Assembly (NCBI GenBank): GCA_022561215.1
Contig: JADFRQ010000009.1
Span: 1 to 64,000, forward strand
Origin: Chloroflexota bacterium
GTDB taxonomy: Bacteria; Chloroflexota; Anaerolineae; Anaerolineales; E44-bin32
Length of the DNA stretch: 64,000 bases
Direction: 5' to 3'
A program made the translations under genes and the position numbers. Of the stretch, positions 18,815 to 28,386 are shown in pieces. The notes beneath the pieces were generated by a model, which had not been told where the DNA came from, made no database searches, and worked only from the letters and a program-made list of their open reading frames with translations. Numbering within the stretch: the first letter of the stretch is position 1; the number at the start of each line of letters is the position of its first letter.

Positions 18815-19288
18815 ATTGGGAAAAAATCAGGACTCTGTCTACAGTGATGGATATCTGGTGGAGTTTGGCCGTGGCTGCTGCTGAATTGACTTTATGCCTA
18901 GATTATTGAACAGTCCATAATGCACTAAAACGAATTCTGCTTTGTCCATGCTGTGAGTAACGTGCTCTAAAGCTTATTGCCATTCGTTCCTTTAACGCGG
19001 GCAATACATTTGGAGTGCAATAGCTCTTCTATTGCATCCCGTGCGGAGCACAGTCAGGGGCAAAGAGAGCGAAAGCCCAATGCCAGTCGCCCCTACGAGA
19101 TCAGTTGATCGTGAGAAGCTAACTTTGGTGGATACGAGCGAAATATTATTGCGCAAAAGCAAGCGCTTCGCAAAAGAATCCAAATTTTGAAAGCATTTCC
19201 AGGCGTCCAGCAAGGTCTTTTGCACCGGGCGAAAACGCAACTTGAGCCAAAATTTCGTTGCCCTCCACCTGGCATGTGGGGCGATGTA
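18815..19288. other. Gene-free spacer
   Basis: No supported gene. Near 19125-19310 the plus strand has two short open stretches in different frames with protein-like composition (for example LLRKSKRFAKES). This could be a decayed gene but matches nothing recognised. Confidence 0.4.
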
Positions 19289-20827
19289 TTAGACCCCCGC
19301 CGTAATATGGCCACGCTCTGACAAAGTACTTTTCAATTCCTGCTCAATTCGACTGATCTCGGTCTGCATTTGATCAATTTCGTCCCTCCAGCCATTTGTT
19401 TTTTCGTTGGCTTTGAGTGACCGGAGGTTGATACGCACATTCAGCAAAGCCGAACGCGCCGCCGACCCCGCGATCAGGCCGGCCGATGCGGCATCCGTGA
19501 TGGCATTCACATTGCCCATGTGTGCCGTCTCCGCTGCTAACGCAAGCACACGTGTGGCAGCTCGGGCAATTTGCATGGGAATTTCGGTTGCGATAACGGT
19601 TGCCGCTTCAATTGTTGTAAGGCGCACATCCTTCTGCGCGTCGTTTTCTTGAGGAAGACGATACTCCTTCATCACTGCCTCAAATGCACGAGCATCCTCT
19701 ACCACGGCCAATTCCAGTTGCGAACGCAAGGAAACGGACTCCTCGAGGATAGCGCGCATTCTCTGTTTGACCGATGCATATTTTTTCTTACCAATCGTCA
19801 ACCGCGTCACCATGGAAACCAGGCTGGCCCCCATCGCGCCAGCAAATGCGGCAGCCGAGCCGCCTCCTGGGGTGGCCTTGCCGGTGGATAATTGATCCAG
19901 GAGAGCAGATGAGCGGTCTCCTTTTTCAAACTGGGCAGCAAAGAGCCGATTCTCCAAAACCTGGTCATTGTTAAATCCCTCCAATTGCAGATAGGATGCA
20001 GCTGTGGCAAACAAGGCCTCTTGAGGGATTAAGCCGACCACTTCCGAATGATGGACCACAGTATCAAGCTCGGCTGCTTCTTCGTGGATGCGTTCAAGCA
20101 CCTGTAAGATGGGTGTCTCTCTAAAATGGGTGAGATTCATCGAGACTTGTGCACGCCCTTCGACGAGCAACCCCAGGGCTTTAACATGGGGCAAACCACC
20201 GGACGAAAATCGCACCTTGCGTGCAATTTGCTTCGCAGTCTCGACTTTATCTGTATCAAGGTAGACGTTAAAAGCGATCAGCGCCTGGCGGGCTCCGATG
20301 ACCGTCGCGCCCGCTTGCCCCAATTTACGGGGTCCGAAGTCGGGCTCTCGCTCTGGATCAGAGGCGATGGTTTCTTTGAGCGCCTCAAACTCTCCGCGGC
20401 GGATGTTTGCTAAATTTTCTCGCTCCGGCTTCGTGGCAGCCTTTTCATAGAGATATACAGGAATATTAAGTTCCTCTCCAACGCGCTGCCCAAGTTCAAC
20501 CGCGAGCGCAACGCATTCTTCCATCGATATTCCAAAGAGAGGCACAAATGGAATTACATCCGTTGCGCCGAGGCGTGGGTGTTCTCCTTCGTGTTGATTC
20601 ATATTGATCAATTGCGATGCCTTGGCGACTGCTGAGAATGCGGCATCTACAACGGCTCGAGGAGGACCTGCGAAGGTTATCACTGTGCGGTTGTGATCAG
20701 GATCTGTATGTTGATCAAGAAGATGTATGTCATTAACCCCACTGATGCTTTCAGCGATCGCAGCGATAACTTCCGGCCGGCGGCCCTCGGAGAAGTTAGC
20801 GACACATTCCACAAGCTTTTGTGACAT
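19289..20827 (-). CDS. ftcD: Glutamate formimidoyltransferase / formimidoyl-THF cyclodeaminase
   Basis: A 512-residue bifunctional enzyme of histidine degradation. Residues 1-300 are the formiminotransferase (VECVANFSEGRRPEVI, NRTVITFAGPP, HPRLGATDVIPFVPL), which moves the formimino group from formiminoglutamate to tetrahydrofolate. Residues 315-500 are the cyclodeaminase (STGKATPGGGSAAAFAGAMGASLVSMV), which releases ammonia to give methenyl-THF. Many bacteria carry the two parts as separate genes; here they are fused as in animals. ATG 20827 has GAGG upstream. No other hut gene lies nearby, so it probably supplies one-carbon units. Confidence 0.95.
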   Translation of the reverse strand: MSQKLVECVANFSEGRRPEVIAAIAESISGVNDIHLLDQHTDPDHNRTVITFAGPPRAVVDAAFSAVAKASQLINMNQHEGEHPRLGATDVIPFVPLFGISMEECVALAVELGQRVGEELNIPVYLYEKAATKPERENLANIRRGEFEALKETIASDPEREPDFGPRKLGQAGATVIGARQALIAFNVYLDTDKVETAKQIARKVRFSSGGLPHVKALGLLVEGRAQVSMNLTHFRETPILQVLERIHEEAAELDTVVHHSEVVGLIPQEALFATAASYLQLEGFNNDQVLENRLFAAQFEKGDRSSALLDQLSTGKATPGGGSAAAFAGAMGASLVSMVTRLTIGKKKYASVKQRMRAILEESVSLRSQLELAVVEDARAFEAVMKEYRLPQENDAQKDVRLTTIEAATVIATEIPMQIARAATRVLALAAETAHMGNVNAITDAASAGLIAGSAARSALLNVRINLRSLKANEKTNGWRDEIDQMQTEISRIEQELKSTLSERGHITAGV

Positions 20828-20896
20828 CGTCACCTCACAGATCTATGGAAAAAAGCCAGAGTACGCCGCGGCTTGCAGTGGGCATCTTCATGCTCA

Positions 20897-21331
20897 TCAC
20901 TCCCAGTTTTCTAAAATTCCAGGGAATCCGCCAATCCGTGCGCGCAATACCTCCACGCCCTGCTGATTGGTACAATGGCAGCCGAGCAAGATCCACGCCT
21001 TTTCCTGATCCATTTCAATAATCTCGGCATGGGCAGTGATCGTATCACCGATAAAAACGGGTGCGACAAACTCGAGCTCCATTTCTTTTGCAACAAAGGC
21101 CCATAACCCACCAATGTGCGTGAGCATGCTTGCCGTAAGCAATCCGGGGAGGATGCGTTGCTTGAACGGCGTTGCGCTTACATATTCATCATCGGTGTGC
21201 AATGGGTTAATATCCCAATTAACCCCTATGAAAAGGGCAACATCAGCCTCCGTGAATGTTCGTGAATAGGCAGCTTTTGTACCGACCTCAAGATTGTCAG
21301 GTATACGATTGGGCAATCTTGGTTTATGCAT
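20897..21331 (-). CDS. MaoC-like (R)-specific enoyl-CoA hydratase
   Basis: A 144-residue single hot-dog domain with the hydratase 2 motif: FTEADVALFIGVNWDINPLHTD, with Asp and His as the catalytic pair, followed by LPGLLTASMLTHIGG. Such enzymes hydrate trans-2-enoyl-CoA to (R)-3-hydroxyacyl-CoA and link beta-oxidation to polyester or fatty-acid synthesis. The length is typical. It lies 69 bases downstream of the ftcD start codon, on the same strand upstream of ftcD, so the two may share a transcript. Confidence 0.85.
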   Translation of the reverse strand: MHKPRLPNRIPDNLEVGTKAAYSRTFTEADVALFIGVNWDINPLHTDDEYVSATPFKQRILPGLLTASMLTHIGGLWAFVAKEMELEFVAPVFIGDTITAHAEIIEMDQEKAWILLGCHCTNQQGVEVLRARIGGFPGILENWE

Positions 21332-21577
21332 GCTATTCCTGCAGTGGACTACGAGATTTGAGTCTCGAACTCATATGATATGGGTAAGGGGTTATTTTCT
21401 CAACAAAGATTAGCAATCTGATTGCGTAACGGAGTTATTCTGTCGCAAGAAAACTCGACCATTTCGGTTATTCCAATTGACGAAGGAGGCAATATCCATG
21501 GACGAAATTTCGAGGGACCAGCCGAAGAGATATCTGTAAGGGTAATTTATGAATTGCCCACTCAGATGCATTTGCCG

Positions 21578-21623
21578 ATTGTCCTCTCGATCCCACGCGG
21601 GAGCGTGGGATCGAGAGGACAAT
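21578..21623. repeat. Perfect palindromic REP-like element, copy 1
   Basis: Two 21-base arms (21578-21598 and 21603-21623) are perfect reverse complements around the loop GGGA. The 26-base core 21592-21617 is repeated exactly at 21742-21767, and a variant lies at 44140-44172. Short dispersed palindromes of this type are common intergenic REP sequences, often spread by RAYT transposases; none is in the window. Confidence 0.85.
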
Positions 21624-21740
21624 CCAATTAAGCGCGGATTGGTGGACGAGCCGGTTCAATGGGTAAATTCCAGTGCTGCTGATGTTGAGGGAATCCCTGG
21701 ATTGCTGGATGCGGAGCAAAATTGGTAATGTCTTTGACGT

Positions 21741-21767
21741 GCCCACGCGGGAGCGTGGGATCGAGAG
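21741..21767. repeat. REP-like element, copy 2
   Basis: CCCACGC-GGGA-GCGTGGG with the same TCGAGAG tail as copy 1; 26 bases are identical. The outer arms of copy 1 are not conserved on the left side. Confidence 0.8.
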
Positions 21768-22002
21768 ATCTCGGTCTCAGGCCTAGGACATCGATCATCG
21801 ACAGGAGCGTAATACCCCTTGACCGATCCAAAAGCATTTATGCAGCGCTTAAGAGACGATTTGGTGCGCATGAAGCCTTATGCCTCCAAAGGTGATGAGA
21901 GCCCTCACCGTCATGTCCGAGTAGCGAACCGGCATGGCTTGGCGAACTGGCCAGCGAACCCCACTTTCGAAGGGGATTGGCGGAATCCACTATAGGCGGC
22001 GA

Positions 22003-22061
22003 TTCGAAGGAAAGATTTTTCTCAGGGATTCCTCTGTCGGCCAGGAAAATCCTCCTTCGAA
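22003..22061. repeat. Imperfect inverted repeat downstream of the aquaporin
   Basis: TTCGAAGGA at 22003 and its complement at 22053-22061 extend inward as nearly matching GATTTTC arms, about 16 bp in all. It lies 20 bases beyond the aquaporin stop. It may be a terminator or the remnant of a small MITE-like repeat similar to that at 44213. Confidence 0.45.
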
Positions 22062-22080
22062 ATGACGGAGGAAAAACCTA

Positions 22081-22722
22081 CTATTCTTCCTTTAGCAGGC
22101 TTGTGTAAAGGAATGCAGCAAGAATTGCTCCAAGGGGCGTTGCGATAAGGTATACCCAAATATTTTCATATTGGCCGCTAGCGATCGCAGGACCAAGTGT
22201 ACGTGCGGGGTTTAGCGAAGCCCCGGTGAGCGGGCTGCCCATTAGAATTCCAAACGTCAGTGTCATCCCGATTGCCAAAGGGGCGTAGGTGCCAACTTTT
22301 CCGCTTACCACCGTGTTGAAAATTGTTGTTGCCAGGAAGAATGTCAATATTAATTCGAGCACGAAACCTTCCAAAGGTTCAACACCGGTGGCAAGGGTGG
22401 TGGCGCCCAGGCCGCTATCGGTGCCGCCGAGAACGAGGCTGAGCACGTATGCACCGGCGACCCCTCCGATTAATTGTGCGCCAATGTAAGCAAGGGCCGT
22501 GGTATTCTCGATTTGTTTTCCAACCCACATTGCAATGGTTATGGCGGGGTTGATGTGAGCGCCTGAAATCGGACCGAAGGAGAATGCGACCACCATCAGG
22601 ACGAGACCATGTGCGAAAGCCACCCCCACTAACCCTCCTTCACCAATAGCGACAGATCCTGCACCGATGAAGATCAAAGCAAAAGTCCCGATGAATTCTG
22701 CGACTAAGGCACGCGTATTCAT
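22081..22722 (-). CDS. MIP family channel (aquaporin)
   Basis: A 213-residue, six-helix channel of the major intrinsic protein family with both pore motifs: ISGAHINPAIT (about 55-65) and GASLNPARTLGPA (about 170-182). The short length and the sequence around the second NPA resemble water-selective AqpZ-like channels more than glycerol facilitators (around 250 residues or more, NPARD), but selectivity cannot be fixed by eye. The start has GGGAGG at good spacing. It appears monocistronic. Confidence 0.9.
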   Translation of the reverse strand: MNTRALVAEFIGTFALIFIGAGSVAIGEGGLVGVAFAHGLVLMVVAFSFGPISGAHINPAITIAMWVGKQIENTTALAYIGAQLIGGVAGAYVLSLVLGGTDSGLGATTLATGVEPLEGFVLELILTFFLATTIFNTVVSGKVGTYAPLAIGMTLTFGILMGSPLTGASLNPARTLGPAIASGQYENIWVYLIATPLGAILAAFLYTSLLKEE

Positions 22723-22877
22723 TGTTTATTCCTCCCTTCAAATTGATTACATGGATGGCAAAGCGGTGTTAAGTAGGGCCGTAAGATTAATCAAAATACC
22801 GCACACCTATCTTGAACAAAACAGCCAGCAATCCATCAAGCTTAACCCCAAAAGATGCGATTGGGTCCTCTCGTCTT

Positions 22878-23760
22878 TCAGGTCAGCAGTTCTTCAAGAA
22901 TCGCACCAATATGGTTGATGTACGTCGAATAATGACCTTCGCTAGGCAGATAGTGAGCCGTCGAATTGGGAAGGGCAGCGGATTGTTCCCGAGTTGTCGA
23001 GACGAAAATAGTTGCATCGGCTTCACCGTGCCAAAGGTGAACCGGCACTTTGATGTTGCGCCGCTGAAATCCCCAGGATCGAGAAAATATTCTCAGCTCC
23101 CACGCATGTTCCTTAACACCGCGTCGAAAAGAATCCTTGCTGGCATCGATCGCAAATTGACTAACACCAGCGAGGGCCACTTGATCAGCCTCGGGCAGCG
23201 TATCCAGTAGTTCTCTAAAGGAGTGTTGGGAATTGATAGCGCGCTTTTGCATCCTTTTGCCTAGAAGGAAAGGTGAGGCTCCATGGTGCTAACCTTGCGA
23301 GAAGAAATAACGTCCGATTTTCGCGGCTAATTCTCTTCGCCGCCGTGCGGAAACCGCTCGGGCCAAGACTATTGATAATTCCTATCGATGATAGTCGTTC
23401 GGGAAATTGATGGGCACAAGCCAGGGCATAGGGTGCTCCCCCTGAAAGCCCAATCAGCCCAATTTTATCCAACCCTAAGATGTCGGCGATTCCCAAAACG
23501 TCTCTCGGCCAATCAAGGAGGGTTCTATTGCGCTGAAAATCGGAGAGGCCAAAACCAGGCCTATCCAGCGCGATAAATCGGATGCCCAATTTCAGGGCCT
23601 GATCTTCGGCCATTTTCCCCTGCAGTCTGGCGCCTGGCCAGCCATGAAAGAAGAAAATCGGTTCCCCGTTAATGTCTCCGTATTCCGCAATTCCAAAATC
23701 CCTGTTATCAAAGCGAATTACACGCCCATCGCTAGCAGGTTGATTTTGAAGAACTGTCAT
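22878..23760 (-). pseudogene. Alpha/beta hydrolase broken by a frameshift
   Basis: The 5' part (to 23215) encodes an alpha/beta hydrolase: FFFHGWPGARLQGK (oxyanion loop), DRPGFGLSD, and the nucleophile elbow GLSGGAPYAL. The 3' part (22878 to about 23252, another frame) continues with the lid and the Asp/His part, HLWHGEADATIF and LPSEGHYSTYI. The frames meet around 23266, where one extra base in TTTCCTTC (minus strand) would explain the shift: removing one C restores a continuous protein reading ...SLTFLLGKRMQKRAIN... The result would be about 290 residues. It is either a genuine mutation or a sequencing error. Confidence 0.85.
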
Positions 23761-23981
23761 TTTGTATCCTACTCAGGGAATGGATTGGCCGAGAGCCTAT
23801 GCCCCGGAGGACCATTATTATTAATGTGTATCGAATATGCCGTTATTGGGAAAAAGGCAGTATACCATGGCGCTTGCTGCAGGGATCAGTGGCAACGGGG
23901 GAGTTGGGGGAGGACGCCAAGATATCGGATTCTTCGCTCAACACCGTGAGATGACTCCCTATCCATTGGAAATCGATCTTG

Positions 23982-25598
23982 CTAGTTGACGGCGGAGATC
24001 AGTGCCTCTTCTGGAACCCATCCAATAATGCCTCCGATAGAGACTTTCCACCAGAAAGAGCCCTTTGCCAGGACACCGTTGAGGTGGTTGAAATGTTCAA
24101 GGATTACGCCTTGCGATCCCTGCGCGGCAGTCGCCAGTATGCCATAATTTGTTCCCGGACCAAGCCGGATTGCGGTCGCTTCGGATAATTTCACGGCGTT
24201 ATCTGGAATATAAGTAAAGGACCGCTGCATTGGCTCCACGACGACCATAAGCATTCCATTGGCGACCGCGCGCTGCAGTCCGAAGTCCTGCTGGGGGATC
24301 GGCCCAAGACTGGCGTTGGTCCTGGGAATAATCGAATTGCTCGAGGATGAACCCCCGGGAAAAATCATCGGCAGATAGATTTTGTTGGTTAAAAGCTCGG
24401 CGTTGGGAATATTGACCACTTTTCCATTAATGACCATCGTAGATGATCCGCCACCATCCTGGGCGATTCCCCATGCGGCCCCGAGGGTGTCTTTGACGAA
24501 AACCGCCAATTCATGAATGGTCATTCCGATACTCACATTAGGAAATCGACCATCTACAACGATGAAGTAAATGTAGCTATCGTTGTAGGCGATCGCAGTG
24601 CGAGGATGGCGTTCAAGGGCTCCAATATCCGAAGAATCGACGATAGCATTGTCCTGTAGAAAGCGAAAGCTGCCTCCAATACTGGCATAGGTCTTCGTCC
24701 AATCAATCCAGGTAGGCGGGTCGCAGCCAAACTGAAAATCCGTTATTTCCTGAGAAACACCTACTTCATCCCCCAGCTCGAAAATTGAGAGGTCCGCAAT
24801 TGCCGATCCCGATGCCGAGAGCACGATGTGATCAAAGGGGATGCTTGTTGAACCTGTGCCGTTTTTGATTTCGCGCACATATCCCCTGGCATAACTGGGT
24901 GTGGGTAAAATCAGTGTTGGCCGGGTCATTTCGATGAGGATTTCCAGACCAGAGTCATTCGTTCTTGTGTTGCTATCATACTGTGGGGTGAAGAGAATAA
25001 GTTCATCCCCCTCGCGAGACTCATTAATGCCGCTAAATTCGATCGTTTCCTGCGTAGAAATCTTCTGAATAAGCTGTTTTAAATGTGGATGGGTGACACA
25101 GCGGCCGATAAAGGGCGTGCGATTCAATGTCCAGGCAAAACCGCTCCCACCCCCGAGATCGTCAAAGCGCTTTGCATACCAACCGGAATGAATTTGCCCG
25201 CCCTGGGGGATTCCTGTTTTCGTGTCATAAAAATTCCCATTTATCGCCACGACAACTTTGTTTCTCGATCCCCACGATTGTTCCCAGTAGTTAATCGCCT
25301 GATCGTAACGATCAGCCATCCCAGTAACGGTTTCAAATCCACCGGATAATCGCCCCCGAGCGATGCTGCTTTCGATTATTGCGCTGAGGTTGCTGCGATC
25401 CATGCGCGCCACATGCACATTGTTCGGATCAGGAAGGCGAAACATTCGATATTCAATTCCAGTGCCAACAGTCTCCCATCCGTTGGAAAGTCCCTCAGCA
25501 GGAGGGACAGCGAGCAGAAGCAGGATGATAGAGGCCAGGAGCCACAAAAATCCGGCGGTTGCGATACGCTTGAGTGAGTTTCTTTCTCTATAATCCAT
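23982..25598 (-). CDS. Phosphodiester glycosidase (NAGPA/DUF2233) protein with C-terminal SH3 domain
   Basis: A 538-residue secreted protein: a basic n-region and signal helix (about 14-32, cleavage near AEG). A NAGPA fold follows, with VVVAINGNFYD, ERHPRTAIAY (about 335) and the conserved QDGGGSSTMVING (about 385). A bacterial SH3-like domain sits at the end (IRLGPGTNYGILATA ... GWVPEEALI, about 475-535). NAGPA enzymes cleave phosphodiester-linked sugars; the SH3 domain suggests wall attachment. ATG 25598 is preferred over TTG 25619; neither has a strong ribosome binding site. Confidence 0.85.
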   Translation of the reverse strand: MDYRERNSLKRIATAGFLWLLASIILLLLAVPPAEGLSNGWETVGTGIEYRMFRLPDPNNVHVARMDRSNLSAIIESSIARGRLSGGFETVTGMADRYDQAINYWEQSWGSRNKVVVAINGNFYDTKTGIPQGGQIHSGWYAKRFDDLGGGSGFAWTLNRTPFIGRCVTHPHLKQLIQKISTQETIEFSGINESREGDELILFTPQYDSNTRTNDSGLEILIEMTRPTLILPTPSYARGYVREIKNGTGSTSIPFDHIVLSASGSAIADLSIFELGDEVGVSQEITDFQFGCDPPTWIDWTKTYASIGGSFRFLQDNAIVDSSDIGALERHPRTAIAYNDSYIYFIVVDGRFPNVSIGMTIHELAVFVKDTLGAAWGIAQDGGGSSTMVINGKVVNIPNAELLTNKIYLPMIFPGGSSSSNSIIPRTNASLGPIPQQDFGLQRAVANGMLMVVVEPMQRSFTYIPDNAVKLSEATAIRLGPGTNYGILATAAQGSQGVILEHFNHLNGVLAKGSFWWKVSIGGIIGWVPEEALISAVN

Positions 25599-25798
25599 GT
25601 ACAGCGAATGTTGCAACAACTGTACCGTTGTGGTATTCGCACGATGTAGGTTGAATAAGTGTCTTCGTGTTCTGGATCGAGCATAGGGGGTAAACCAGGC
25701 TGAATGAGCCCTTTTATGGATATGCCAAAGGATTCGCCGTCGGCGAGCAGATTATTGGAAGAGCTCAGCTTAGCGTTTTCATTGCATTGGAGAAAGCG

Positions 25799-26515
25799 TC
25801 AAACAGAATAAGTGATTGCATTACCTTGGCGACCAACCGCCTGAATGGCCCCCATCTCCCTTAAGCAGAAGGCCATTCTTTGTGCGAGCCGGCGAGGTTT
25901 GGACAACGCTTTTGCAAGGGTAAGCGTCGTGAAAGGATCAGGCAAATCCTTTGGTAGCAGTCGCGCAAAATCTTCCGGGGTTTGGAAATGTTGAGAATCG
26001 ATCACCTTCAGCAGGCGGCGCTCCACTGTTTTCCAGCCTCGCCGACGCCAGCTCCCGTTGGTTACTTTTTGACGGAGTTCTTCCTCATGGATGAGGAGCA
26101 CATGCAGTGTGAAATTTGGATTGCGAATCAGGTTTGGGAAGCTGACCAATTCGTGAAAAATGTCGAAATAAGTCCCTTGCTTAGGGGATTTCCGTCTTCC
26201 TAAAGTACTCTCCCCATTTTCCCCGAGCTTGATGATCCATTTTGAATGCGCAATAGGGTGTACCAATCGAAGGGGGTGTCGCGAAGATAAATCGCTAACT
26301 TTGCGTTTGATCTGAGAAAAATTTTTCGTTTGTAGTTCAATAAGCGTGTCGCCGCGCTGGATATCGATAATATAGTTATCAACCTCGACCTCTACTCGAT
26401 CTTCAGGTTCGCAATACCAATCCTTCAAGGCTGCATGAAGCGGCTTTTCGTTCAACAATCCAATTTTGGTCAAGTGCGTTTTTCCAAGGAGCGCCTTATG
26501 TGTAATTCTAAGCAT
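25799..26515 (-). CDS. Conserved protein: nuclease-like N-domain plus winged helix
   Basis: A 238-residue soluble protein of a family I recall from Chloroflexota and actinobacteria but cannot name. Residues 25-90 contain EVEVDNYIIDIQRGDTLIELQTKNFSQIKRK, whose acidic D-(x)-E-x-Q pattern with a following Lys is like a restriction-endonuclease-type core. Residues 170-238 look like a winged helix (LTLAKALSKPRRLAQRMAFCLREMGAI). It could be a DNA-processing or regulatory protein. ATG 26515 with AAGGCGGG is chosen over GTG 26590. It lies directly downstream of the broken transporter. Confidence 0.65.
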   Translation of the reverse strand: MLRITHKALLGKTHLTKIGLLNEKPLHAALKDWYCEPEDRVEVEVDNYIIDIQRGDTLIELQTKNFSQIKRKVSDLSSRHPLRLVHPIAHSKWIIKLGENGESTLGRRKSPKQGTYFDIFHELVSFPNLIRNPNFTLHVLLIHEEELRQKVTNGSWRRRGWKTVERRLLKVIDSQHFQTPEDFARLLPKDLPDPFTTLTLAKALSKPRRLAQRMAFCLREMGAIQAVGRQGNAITYSV

Positions 26516-26593
26516 TCCCGCCTTAATAGCCAGACGGTATCCTAATTGGCAAGGATTTCGGGGAAGGTGGAGAATGGTTTGGACCTGCACGAC

Positions 26594-27880
26594 TTATCGC
26601 CCAAGGAATGGGAAGGCAAGGACAAATATGATGCTGCCCGCAATGGTCGTTGCAATCGCGATCGGGAGGCCCTTTCTCGACCAGATTGCCGGTGTGATGG
26701 GAGAGTTTGTCCGTTGGGAAAGCGAGACAATCACAATGTTGGCTCTGGAACCGATGCTCGTGGCATTACCGCCAAATCCAGCCCCAAGCACCACTGCCCA
26801 CCAGAGCGCGCTCACATCGACACCGGTTACGCGTAACCCTTCGATCACTGAAATCATTGCAATCGTAACCGGAACGTTATCCACCAGGGCAGAAAGCGAA
26901 TCAACTACCCAAATGATCACAACGCCTAGAAGCACAGGATTTTCATGTCCTAATCCCGCAAGAGATTTTGCGATTGGTTCAAACACTCCGGCGGCTTCAA
27001 GTCCCCCGACCAGCATAAATAGGCCAACGAAAAAGAGCAGCACCGCAAAATCGATCCTCTGGATAACTTCATGAATATCGGGCCTCACCCACACAAGCGC
27101 TAAAGCAGCTCCAGCGAGCGCGATAAACCCTGGGCTAAGTTCAATCTCACGTTGAAAAACGAATAAAGTTATAGTCACCAGGAGTACAATCAATACTTTG
27201 CGTAGTGTCCGGTTATTTTTCAGCGCGCTGTTGGCATCGAGATTTAGGATGGCCTCCGGGTTCTCCGGACGCATGGCCAATTCCTTTGAAAAGAGAAACC
27301 GCAGCATTACAAGTGTGATCACGGCGGCAACCAGAACTATAGGCATGGAATGAGTCAAGAAATCAGTGAAACTATAGCCAGATGCTGTTGCTATGAGCAC
27401 ACTGGCTGGATCACCAACTGAAGTGCCCACATCCGCAGTATCGGAAAGCAGCGCTTGCGCCATGAGGAATGGTGTTGCCGGTAGGCCCAGTAGTTCAGTG
27501 ATAAGGATGGTTATCGGGCCGACGAGAACGACCGTTGTTATGTTATTGAAAAACAGAGACACACTAGCAGTTCCAATACTCAGCAACAACATCAACCGCC
27601 AGGGATTACCTTTCGAGAGCTACCCTGCCTTGATGGCCATGTACTGGAAAAACCCAGTTGGTTCTAAAATGGATACAAGGATCATCATCCCTAAGAGCAG
27701 TGCCAAGGCGTCGAACTCAATCGCCTCGAGCGCCTGGCCCTCGTTGTAGAAGCCGAGTTTAATTCCTACGCCGAGCATAAGAATTCCGCCAGCTAAGCCT
27801 GCAATCATGTGATCCAGCTTTCCAGATAAAAGCAAAGCTAGTGTAACTGCGGCAATAACCAATGCGATGCCGATAGACAT
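26594..27880 (-). pseudogene. SLC13/ArsB-type anion transporter with one in-frame TAG
   Basis: A single frame encodes a 12-helix transporter of the ion transporter superfamily (ArsB/NhaD/SLC13-like): GLAGGILMLGVGIKLGFYNEGQ, LALLLGMMILVSILEPTGFFQY, then FFNNITTVVLVGPITI and DTADVGTSVGDPASVLIATASG. A TAG at 27620-27622 interrupts it after AIKAG; the frame resumes at once with LSKGNPWRLMLLLSIGTA, well conserved in the family. The stop probably replaces a CAG codon. Both halves remain well preserved, so the mutation is recent, or the base is an error. The ATG overlaps the CBS stop (TAATG), indicating coupling. Confidence 0.85.
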
Positions 27881-28386
27881 TAACTAAGCCCCTTATTTTC
27901 AGTCTCAGAAATCTTCCATTCCTGGAGAAATGCGCGTACGATGTCTACGTGCGAGGCAATGCCGATTAGTTTCCGATCATCCACTACGGGCAGATCCCAT
28001 AACCCTTTTTTATCCAGGATCGCCAGACCTTGAATGAGCGAGCTGTTGTCTTCAACCGCAACCGGTTCCTCCATGATGTCGGACATCGAGAGACCGCCGA
28101 CTTTATCCAGACTCTCGGGAGAAGGAGATTCCAATACCCCGAAATCTTTTATGAAATCGATGTTTTCGAGAAGGGAAACAAAATCGGGCAGGAAGTAATG
28201 CATGATATCTCTGATCGTCATAACGCCGACCAAATTTCCCTCATCATCCAACACGGGCAACGTTCCGACTCTTTTCCTGACCACCAATCCGGCAGCCTCA
28301 CCAATGGATGTATCCGTGTGAACCGAAAACACCTTGCGTTTCATACAATCTCGAATCTTAGGATGCTGATCCAATGTATCCTCCAT
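27880..28386 (-). CDS. Two-CBS-domain protein
   Basis: A 168-residue protein with two CBS domains: residues 12-70 (FSVHTDTSIGEAAGLVVRKRVGTLPVLDDEGNLVGVMTIRDI) and 100-160 (VEDNSSLIQGLAILDKKGLWDLPVVDDRKLIGIASHVDIV). CBS pairs bind adenine nucleotides and regulate partner proteins. It is the first gene of a coupled unit (TAATG) with the anion transporter, so it probably senses energy state and controls that transporter. The Usp pseudogene upstream points the same way. Confidence 0.88.
   Translation of the reverse strand: MEDTLDQHPKIRDCMKRKVFSVHTDTSIGEAAGLVVRKRVGTLPVLDDEGNLVGVMTIRDIMHYFLPDFVSLLENIDFIKDFGVLESPSPESLDKVGGLSMSDIMEEPVAVEDNSSLIQGLAILDKKGLWDLPVVDDRKLIGIASHVDIVRAFLQEWKISETENKGLS

Larger units (their letters stand above)
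21332..22080. other. Repeat-rich intergenic region
   Basis: About 750 bases without a supported gene. They hold two copies of a palindromic repeat (21578-21623 and 21741-21767) and an imperfect inverted repeat near the aquaporin stop (22003-22061). Short open frames here cross the palindromes and are not credible proteins. Confidence 0.6.

Noticed and set aside
19093-19314. Possible small genes on either strand before ftcD
   Set aside because: Frames are broken, composition is poor and no ribosome binding site is present; at most a decayed remnant.
21390-21870. Short ORFs in the repeat region before the aquaporin
   Set aside because: They are created by the palindromes, overlap each other on both strands and lack start signals.
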